Source: Amylostereum areolatum
Lineage: Eukaryota; Basidiomycota; Agaricomycetes; Russulales; Stereaceae
Length of the DNA stretch: 64,000 nucleotides
Assembly: GCA_012932865.1 (NCBI GenBank)
Contig: SAXG01000044.1
Coordinates: 1 to 64,000 of the forward strand
Reading direction: 5' to 3'
Below are positions 57,344-64,000 of this stretch, piece after piece (within the stretch, counting starts at the first letter, position 1; each line of letters begins with the position of its first letter). Both the position numbers and the translations under genes were made by a program. The notes beneath the pieces were generated by a model. That model did not search any database. It saw only the letters and a program-made list of their open reading frames with translations, and was not told the DNA's origin.

Positions 57344-57994
57344 TCGGTGTCGAAACGAGTGGTGTCGGCGATGCATATACACACACATACATATACACAT
57401 TTAATCACCGTATGTACCTGTGGTCATACTTTCTGTTCCTTCCTGTCCATTGTTTTCCTGCAATACTTGCCTGTTCCCGTCCCCCAACACTTCTCTTCTC
57501 CAGTCATCTAGTCACACTAAACTCACTCCTTGCAGTTGCCTTGCCTATCCTTGTTTCCGTCCTCCTCTTGTCTACGCGAGCTCTCCCCGTTTCCACGATT
57601 TCCTGAACGCCGCTGACCGACGTTTAAACCATTTTACAGGTCCAGTTACCACGTTCAGGCTGATGATACGTTGACGATCTGGTTGTTTCTCATCGTTCAC
57701 ACCTGTTCACACATGCACTTTCTTGTCCGTCTTCATCTCATATCCCCCGGGATGTCCCGGGAAAAAAGTGGAAACCGGACAAAGGTTGGCCACTCTATTG
57801 TACTGCATGTCAGGTGCCGGTTACTGACCCTTGCAATTGCACATAAACCGTAGCTGTCGCTTCTTAGGAGCGACATTCCCCAAACCACCGTCCTTTCGTA
57901 ACTCGCACACATTTGATACTTTTCAGCTATGGGCCAAGAGTGGATCATGTAAGTGGATTGAATATTCAAAATTCAGTTCTTCGCCCTATCACAA
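57344..57994. other. Spacer between kinase and F-box-like gene, arm 2
   Basis: 651 bp, nearly identical to 22362-23012, with the same cccgggatgtcccggg palindrome near 57747 and a CA/TA-rich microsatellite at 57374-57400. No gene recognised. Confidence 0.55.
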
Positions 57995-59098
57995 ATGTTC
58001 TCCACCAGTGTCAATCTCGATCGCCGCGAGTACAGATATATAGGCAAAATCAGCGAAGATTGGTTCGACGATGAAGAAAAGTCCCTTACTCGAGTGCTGA
58101 GCAGGCCGTTGGTGAAAGCGAAGCTGGAATTCAACCCCCGGCAGTGCGTGGCAGTTTACCCTGTCCGACTTGTGGTCACATCAACTTACGGTATGCGGGT
58201 TGTTAGCTTCCCGAAGGGTCGAAAGTCGTGTAAAGCAGGCGGATCTCTCGGACTGTTCGGAAAACTGCCGTTGGAAATGTGCCATGCAATCTTCTCGGAA
58301 ACCGACGACATTGTCGACGTCGCCGCCCTTTCAATCACTCATCGGTCCCTCCTGAGCTTGGGTCTGGATCGTATCCGCGACCTTAACTACGAAGAAATCC
58401 AAGACGACTCGTGGGCCGGAGACCGGATCATCTGTATCTCGACTGACGTCTGGGACCCACCAGAACATGCTCTCACGGAGGTCGAGATAGACGAATTTTC
58501 CAAAGGCGGGTCTCCAGATTGTCCACCCTTCGTGCAGCAAATACTTGCGGAATGGGACGATGACCCCGACGACCCGGAAGATAGCCGTCTCGATGCCCAC
58601 TTGAGCCGAAGCTTCACAGGGGTCGATCATCGTGTAGGGATGTATGCTCATGGATATCAGCGATATCAAAGTCATCTCTGGCAGAGACTCTTGACGTGGA
58701 GCAAGATGTACCAAACCACCGTGGAAGAGGATATAGCACTCGATGAAATACGATTCCAGTCCACGAAGGGGTGGGCCCTTCCTCAGGCTGTCTGGGTAGC
58801 GTGCAATCTCGACAAGAAACAATTCGTGCACGAAGACGCCGTCCGTAGTTTGAACGACAAGGAGGAAGGCCCATTTAGGGCCCGGGAGCGCCATCTTCGT
58901 TGTATCCCCGACTTTACCCTCGGCTTTATCGTCGGGGTCCTAGTGTGTTGGTCGGTAGAGGACGACTCGGTCCAGCGTGGACCCTGGACGGGGAATCGAG
59001 TGGCCTTAATGCCCATCGAGGAGATGAAGGGGGAGTGGGAGGATATCTCCGCGAACGCTCTCGAGAGGACGTTGGAATTTCCGCCCTTGAACACATAA
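57995..59098 (+). CDS. F-box-like protein, copy 2
   Basis: 367 residues, same length and reading frame as 21258-22361, with 14 substitutions. The F-box-like segment (LFGKLPLEMCHAIFSETDD) is identical; the cluster of changes around SFTGVDHRVGMYAHGYQ suggests either relaxed constraint or a conversion boundary there. Most changes leave the Trp/Leu pattern intact. Role as for copy 1. Convergent with the unresolved frames at 59440-59907. Confidence 0.7.
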   Translation: MFSTSVNLDRREYRYIGKISEDWFDDEEKSLTRVLSRPLVKAKLEFNPRQCVAVYPVRLVVTSTYGMRVVSFPKGRKSCKAGGSLGLFGKLPLEMCHAIFSETDDIVDVAALSITHRSLLSLGLDRIRDLNYEEIQDDSWAGDRIICISTDVWDPPEHALTEVEIDEFSKGGSPDCPPFVQQILAEWDDDPDDPEDSRLDAHLSRSFTGVDHRVGMYAHGYQRYQSHLWQRLLTWSKMYQTTVEEDIALDEIRFQSTKGWALPQAVWVACNLDKKQFVHEDAVRSLNDKEEGPFRARERHLRCIPDFTLGFIVGVLVCWSVEDDSVQRGPWTGNRVALMPIEEMKGEWEDISANALERTLEFPPLNT

Positions 59099-59990
59099 AC
59101 GAATCCAGTAAGTCTAGTCTTCTTCTCGCTCATTGCGTTCTCCAAGTAATCACCCTGGCGTCCGACAGAAGGCCTGCTACCACAACCACACCCATATACT
59201 GCCGTATATCAATAGCTCCCTCGTTTTCACCTATCTCCCATGGCGTATGTCCAGCTGGTGTCCATGATATCCAGACTGAATCTCAGCAGTTGAAGATATA
59301 CGGAACAACCGTCGCTTACATCTGGTAGCACTCAGGTTTTCTCTGTTTTGCCCTTGGATAGTATAAGGCAGCCGAAAATATGCAGTAACTCTTACAACGC
59401 TGTAACTGCCTGCTAACGTAATCAACAAGAACACGTGATTTAAATGGTTCGTAAAGTAGCGTAGGTGGTCCTTGCTCGTATTCTAGTTAGTATATTAACA
59501 CCGTGGATGCAGCAAAAGGACACCACGAACTGGCCGGCACCATAACTTCGCTCCATACCATACCACGACCGGCATCGTTTGATCAAGTGCACAGCCGTGC
59601 TCGAGATGTCCTTCCACTCTTCCGCGTCAACCAAGGTATCGAAAGGGACGATTTGAAGGCGGTCCTCCCGCCCATGGTCCGCATTCGACATCCGGCCGGG
59701 AGTCATCATCCCGAGGTTGCATCTGTCGTCGATAAAGGCAGATTTTGGCTCCCGCCGTCCACGACCTCCATGCGGATTCTCCTGGACTTCCACGCACTTG
59801 TACTTCCACGGGGTATCACGGGTCCAACGTCCAGGGGTCGGCGCCACTCTTCCAAGCTTCCGGGCATCGCTTTGCACAAATAAAAAGCCTATAAGCTCAA
59901 GGGTCAACGCGACACCTTTCCCCAGCGCTGCTCCTTACACCGACGACACCCCCCAAACCCTGCACCGTCCCTTTCCGCTTTCCACATTCC
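59099..59990. other. Spacer with overlapping long frames on both strands, arm 2
   Basis: 892 bp, counterpart of 20419-21257. Open frames on both strands (59440-59907) lack ATG starts at their ends. A TATAAG box at about 59890-59895 lies about 100 bp before the CEEP-B ATG at 59991. The segment 59400-59499 is unrelated to the arm 1 sequence at that place. Confidence 0.4.
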
Positions 59991-60743
59991 ATGGCGGTTA
60001 CATGCGAATTTGGGCCTGTTCAAGCTGAAGCATACGTCCTGCACCTCGAACCCGCCCAGGATAGCAGTCCACCTCGCCACATCCCCGTGGCCCCGTTTCT
60101 GCGGCCGCACGAGCTCCCACCCTTGCCAGACATTGAAGAGTCGATGACCTTCGGTGCCGTCGTTTCCGCCGACCGGTGCCAGCGTCGGACACCGGTGGAA
60201 GACGAGCCTGGCTGCTACACCCGCGATAGCGAAGAGGGATCCCGTGGTGGATGTGGCGTCGCCACCCTTTCCGACGACCTGACAAGCGACAACGCGCACG
60301 ACGCTGAAAAGCCAGTCAGCATATATGGCTGCGCGGTCTTGTGCGAGGAGCCCTATTCATATGAAGACATGATCGCCAGTGCGAGTACGCCTCGTCGTCT
60401 CCCTCGTCCGCAACGTCCGCAACGTCCGCATCTGTCGTCGCAGGGTAGAGGTGCCATGTTGCCGCTCGATACCCTCTACCGCTCGTCATCGGATGGGCCT
60501 AGCTTGGTTTTTGCTTGGGACGGACAGTCACTGGCATCCGGTATACTGTTCATGGGTCAGGACAAGAACACTGCCCTTAGCAACGATGCACTGGGGGACT
60601 ACGCTGGGGACGATCTTACACTCACACGCGCGAAGGACTTGCCTGCTGTTGAGCATATCGTCCCTTCGACATCCCCTAGCACGGGTGCTGATGACGGGGT
60701 CACCGACTTTGCATCCCCCTTCGAGACTCAGGACGGAATGTGA
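59991..60743 (+). CDS. Hypothetical GC-x3-CEEP protein, family member B copy 2
   Basis: 250 residues, single exon, starting MAVTCEFGPVQAEAYVLHLE. It is identical to 19666-20418 except for eight substitutions, one of which turns CEEPDS into CEEPYS directly after the shared motif. The RPQ repeat and LPLDTLYRSSSDGPS are retained. No domain recognised. The conserved frame and a TATAAG-like box upstream support a real gene. Both B copies share the motif with the unlinked member A at 11618. Confidence 0.65.
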   Translation: MAVTCEFGPVQAEAYVLHLEPAQDSSPPRHIPVAPFLRPHELPPLPDIEESMTFGAVVSADRCQRRTPVEDEPGCYTRDSEEGSRGGCGVATLSDDLTSDNAHDAEKPVSIYGCAVLCEEPYSYEDMIASASTPRRLPRPQRPQRPHLSSQGRGAMLPLDTLYRSSSDGPSLVFAWDGQSLASGILFMGQDKNTALSNDALGDYAGDDLTLTRAKDLPAVEHIVPSTSPSTGADDGVTDFASPFETQDGM

Positions 60744-60932
60744 CGAACGAATCGCTCTATGGTGCAGATTGTATGCGTACCCCACATGGATGTATGACTC
60801 TCTCCACAATCGATATAGCGTATTCGATCTTGAAGTGATGAGCAGTGCCCGCCCAATGTGCTCCCTTCATAAGGATTAGCAGTGGCCCTCGCGGCCTCTG
60901 AACAAGCGATCGTCGTGAAGTCGCGGTCGACT

Positions 60933-62496
60933 CTACAACTCGTCGACCCAGGGCTTCCGCTCGTCGCGAGATTTCGGCGGTGCAGATGCTAGCATCATGG
61001 CTATGAGATCGTGCACGATTTCAGCAGCAGCGATGCTCGTGATATCAGCTGTTATGGCGGAACGCATTAAAAACAGATCCATGCAAGTCAAAAGAGATGG
61101 ACCTACCATGGTCGTACGCTGGTGCAACCTCAACAACGTCCGCGCCGACGAAGTTCAGGCCGGAAAGGCCGCGGATGATCCGTTTGACTTCGCGGGTGGT
61201 CCATCCACCCACCTCAGGAGTTCCAGCTATGGAGAGTGAGATCGGAACGGTGACTCGAAGTGGGAGCACGTACTGGCAGGAGCCATGCCGGGATCTGAGG
61301 TGCGAGTCAGCTCGAGGATCCTATACAGTATGCACTGGTTATAAGGAACGGACCAATGACATCGATGTCGAGACTGCCAGGGGGCTTGAGTTTGCAATTT
61401 TCTCGGGAAATAGGACAGCGAAACCCACCTGAAGTATACAGGAGTGTCGCCGACGCGATTGCGGATGCGTCTGACCACTTCTGGTACGCCGAGATCGTCG
61501 ATGTCTTCTGCAGATATGACCTTGAACCCCGTCGTTTCGTCGTTGTCGAACGTAGCTTTCCCCTGTTATCAAGGTGTCATAAACACCATGGCCAGGGAAA
61601 CGTGAAGTGAAACGCACGTCAGACTTTGACCGAATGCCTCCGTGGATACTCTTATTGGCGACAAGGCCCTCTTCATACGCGATGTAGAAGTAGCTTCCGT
61701 GGGTAATCCGCGCTTGCGCCGAGAGCGACGTGTTGGACGGCTTGGATGTGTCGAGGTGCGAATCGAAGTGGATGACCGAAATTGGGCCGTATATCTTATT
61801 GAGCGACCGAAGGATGGGGAGGACAATGGTGTGGTCACCGCCGAGCCTTGTGGCGAGAGTTAAGAGTGATATGCAAAGCGAGATCAGGATGACCTACGAA
61901 ACGACTCGAGGGTGCGCCCTGCCGTCTTTTGAAAGCGCGCTGGTCATGTCCCTCCCTCCGTTTCGTCCTGCGTTCACTACCGCCTTCGCTAGAAGAGTGT
62001 CGTACGCGACCTCCATCTGGTCGAGTGCGATCGCGTTATCGTATCCGTTGATAGGTATCTTGGGAAAGAGGGTAAGTGGCCAAACAGGGGCAGCGGGAGA
62101 TCAACACACATCACCGCAATCTATGACCGTGCCCAGGTTGAAAGGATTCATATCCCACGCAAGCGAGTAACCCCACAGAGAGGACAACCTCCTGCTTCCG
62201 ATTCGAATGCCGGTGGGACCGAAGCGCGCCCCGGGGCGGTACGAAACCGTGTTGTCAAACGGCATGCCCAGGATCGCGACGTCGAATTGTGCGCTGGAGT
62301 CTTGGAGACAGCGCGAGTAGTCCAGGTGCCCGAAGGAGAGGGGTCCTCCGTACTCGAGGTCATCTTGGTTGCCGTATTTCTCCAGCCATGTTTGGTCGGT
62401 CGGCGCTGGCGGCAGATGGTCGACGTGGGCGAGGACGCGCAACGCTTGGGAGGCTGTATAGACGAGAAGGGCAGGGAATATCAGAAAGTTAAACAT
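60933..62496 (-). CDS. Agmatinase-type ureohydrolase, copy 2 with replaced 5' end
   Basis: Same enzyme as 17919-19476 with all metal ligands ([32 protein letters not shown] after splicing). The body is nearly identical, but from codon 2 of copy 1 outward the sequence is different. The nearest in-frame ATG is at 62496, giving [17 protein letters not shown], which keeps a hydrophobic leader. A longer in-frame ATG lies at 62565. The native TATA box and CCAAC repeat are missing; upstream lies the GGCGCC palindrome cluster and the KDZ gene in the opposite direction. The acceptor of the intron before LGGDHT has changed from cacag to caag. Coding potential is intact, but promoter and splicing may be altered. 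Confidence 0.85.
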
Positions 62497-62520
62497 TTGA
62501 ACGGACGCGCTACATAGCGT

Positions 62521-62685
62521 TGTGGCGTGGCGCCGTGGCACTGAGGCGTGGCGCCATGGCGCCATGGCGGCGCGTTGAAGCTAGTTCTCAGTTAACTTCC
62601 CGTGGCGCCATGGCGGTCGCCACGTCAAGCATTCCAGAGTCTTTGAAGAGACTTTCGCGCCATGGCGCCATGGCGCTGTGGCGGG
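62521..62685. repeat. Cluster of GGCGCC/CCATGG palindromes
   Basis: Copies of tggcgccatggcgccatggc and part-units occur at about 62547-62569, 62602-62615 and 62657-62678, with further tggcg units at 62523-62535 and 62673-62684. Each core is self-complementary and the outer units face each other. No such cluster is seen elsewhere in the window. The position just inside a transposon end fits subterminal transposase-binding repeats; that role is inferred. Confidence 0.75.
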
Positions 62686-62692
62686 TCCTGTG

Positions 62693-62699
62693 TATATAA
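62693..62699 (+). promoter_or_regulatory. TATA box of the KDZ gene
   Basis: TATATAA about 95 bp before the ATG at 62792, directly after the palindrome cluster. Confidence 0.6.
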
Positions 62700-62734
62700 G
62701 TCGTGTGCGCAAAGCCCCGACTTGAATCTAAGTT

Positions 62735-62768
62735 CCCCCGCCCCCGCCCCCGCCCCCGCCCCCGCCCA
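62735..62768 (+). repeat. CCCCCG hexamer tandem repeat in the KDZ leader
   Basis: About five units of cccccg between the TATA box and the ATG. It may be a GC-box-like element or simply a microsatellite. Confidence 0.7.
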
Positions 62769-62791
62769 TCTCCCATCCACCTCCATAGATT

Positions 62792-64000
62792 ATGTCGCTT
62801 TCTACTCTTATTTCTCCTCTGCTTGTCCACTCTGACGGCCTTGCTGAGACCGTTTCGGTTGATGCTCTTCTTCTCTTTTTTCGACTTATCGCGCAGCTGA
62901 AGGAACGCCTTTCCTGGCACTGCGCCTCCTCCTACTCCGGCCCTCCTCACCGCTTACCCTCCAACGTCGTCGGCTTCTTAGCGTCTGCCTTACATCTCGA
63001 CCCTTCCGTCGTCACCGATCTTTGGGCCATTTACCAAGACCTTGCATGGTCGATGACTACTGCGGACGGCTCTTTGCAAGGGAGGTATCGAGCGGGAGAT
63101 CTTCTGGACGTTTTCATGCACCACGGACTGCCCTTCGATATTGGTGAGTGCTAATATTTGACTTTTTTTTCTAACCGTAATTTACTGACGTAGTCTCGTA
63201 AGGCTTTGGCGACCTTTACCCTCCGACACGGGTTTGCTTCAACCCCCTGTGCACGGCACCAGGACCTGGCCAAGCACAGATACCCCGCGATCTCTCCAAG
63301 ATCGAGTTCATCCGCGTCGTCCATTTTACCAGAGAATACGGTCCCGTCCCCGTGCTATCTTTCTCGGCAACGTGCCGAAGTATGCCTTATTTACCTTGTA
63401 AACCTTCCGCTCAGGGCTAATAAGTTGTCTGTACCAGATTGTGGGACACACTATTATCCAACTTATTACGTCCACGGTCACGCCTCCAACCGGAAGCGCA
63501 CATACTATCCGGGTTCACCATCGACCATTCATGTCACCAAACATATTTTTGTCGAGACCTCCCTCTGCATGCGATTCACGAACTCGATGGTTTGCGCCTG
63601 GTGAGTCTTTCGAGTCGACCTTGATATGAACCTTAAACTGACCATCAGATTAGGGTTTCCGCGAGCAATAACGGACGCATATACGACTTGGAACACGGCG
63701 AAGCACGAGTCCGCTTCCCAGCTGCTTGGTCTGTCTCTCCGTCGATGACCGTCACCATCGTCTGGGACGCGTTTTTCCTTCTCGCTTTGATCAGAGACCA
63801 CAAGGAGCGCGGCGATCAGCTTCGCCTATCCAATGTCGGTGATCAGTCAAAGCGTCTTGAGGAAGCCCTCAACGCACGGAACAATCTCATGGCAGGACAA
63901 GGCCAGGAGTGCTGGAATCATGCGTGTGATCGATGCTGCGCCATAGAAGTCAAGGGTGAACTCGATGAGCCCAGTACGTCCCATTCGACACTTGTGTTTG
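62792..64000 (+). CDS. CxC5/CxC6 N-terminal region of a KDZ transposase, 3' end beyond the window
   Basis: Starts MSLSTLISPLLVHSDGLAET. Exon 1 has the helical CxC5 lead (LPSNVVGFLASALHL, TDLWAIYQDLAWS, LLDVFMHHGLPFDIG). After splicing: FGDLYPPTRVCFNPLC, then CRNCGTHYYPTYYVHG, RTYYPGSPSTIHVTKHIF and NSMVCAWVSASNNGRIYDLE, the CxC5 pattern. The next part, VWDAFFLLALIRDHKERGDQ and ARNNLMAGQGQECWNHACDR with CCAIE, fits the start of CxC6. Introns at about 63146-63203, 63380-63439 and 63600-63653 join in frame, and no break is seen. The RNase H-fold KDZ catalytic domain would lie beyond 64000. The intact frame suggests a young, possibly active element. Confidence 0.85.

Larger units (their letters stand above)
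51347..62483 (-). repeat. Inverted segmental duplication, arm 2
   Basis: Reverse-complement copy of 17920-29550, separated from it by about 21.8 kb. The 62483 end is sharp and lies one base inside the agmatinase start region, next to the KDZ-side sequence. All five genes have intact frames in this arm. It lacks the ~0.63-kb segment found in arm 1 and carries a different ~100-bp block at 59400-59499. Confidence 0.93.
62484..64000 (+). mobile_element. Left end of a KDZ-type DNA transposon, continuing past the right edge
   Basis: From 62484 the sequence has no counterpart in arm 1. It begins with AT-rich sequence, a cgctacatagcg hairpin (62508-62519), a dense cluster of GGCGCC/CCATGG palindromes, a TATA box and then a gene with the CxC5/CxC6 cysteine clusters that precede KDZ (Kyakuja-Dileera-Zisupton) transposases. 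The precise terminus, inverted repeats and target-site duplication cannot be fixed because the other end is outside the window. Confidence 0.7.

Noticed and set aside
62735..62768. CCCCCG array considered as a CRISPR-like or telomeric repeat.
   Set aside because: Units are contiguous hexamers with no spacers, and the genome is fungal.

Overview
The window reads as nuclear DNA of a mushroom-forming basidiomycete (Agaricomycetes). The genes are broken by many short (about 45-70 bp) GT-AG introns. The gene content includes a secreted laccase, two members of the cysteine-motif F-box family that is expanded in this class, and the cysteine-cluster (CxC5/CxC6) N-terminus of a KDZ transposase. No species can be named from the sequence alone. 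Exon joins were read by eye from frame continuity, splice sites and family motifs, so coordinates give the span from start codon to stop codon including introns.

Layout. 1-17.4 kb is mostly housekeeping: a partial F-box protein (-), a UCHL5/BAP1-type deubiquitinase (-), an EXG-type GH5 glucanase with an apparent frameshift (+), valyl-tRNA synthetase (+), a small protein with a GC-x3-CEEP motif (+), a DRKP/VKQE-repeat protein (-), the Mid1 calcium-channel subunit (+) and a PRX5/Ahp1-type peroxiredoxin (-). 17.9-29.55 kb is the first arm of a large inverted duplication: agmatinase, a second GC-x3-CEEP protein, an F-box-like protein, a broken protein kinase and a DHA1 polyamine/drug transporter. 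29.6-51.3 kb is unique: acireductone dioxygenase, laccase, the ribosome-biogenesis factor Noc1/Mak21, a CNNM/Mam3-type DUF21-CBS protein, a second cysteine-motif F-box protein and two disordered hypothetical proteins. 51.35-62.48 kb is the second arm in opposite orientation, with the same five genes and an intact kinase. 62.5-64 kb is the left end of a KDZ-type DNA transposon, whose gene runs off the right edge.

How it fits together. The second arm stops within one base of the agmatinase start-codon region, exactly where the KDZ-side sequence begins. The second agmatinase has therefore lost its native promoter and first residues and now lies head-to-head with the transposase gene. Agmatinase (agmatine to putrescine plus urea) and a polyamine-type exporter travel in the same duplicated block, which suggests, but does not prove, a polyamine module. 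The two arms differ unevenly, and the kinase in arm 1 carries a series of single-base insertions. True duplication with gene conversion and decay, or a dikaryon haplotype mis-join plus uncorrected long-read errors, could both explain this; it is the first thing to settle.
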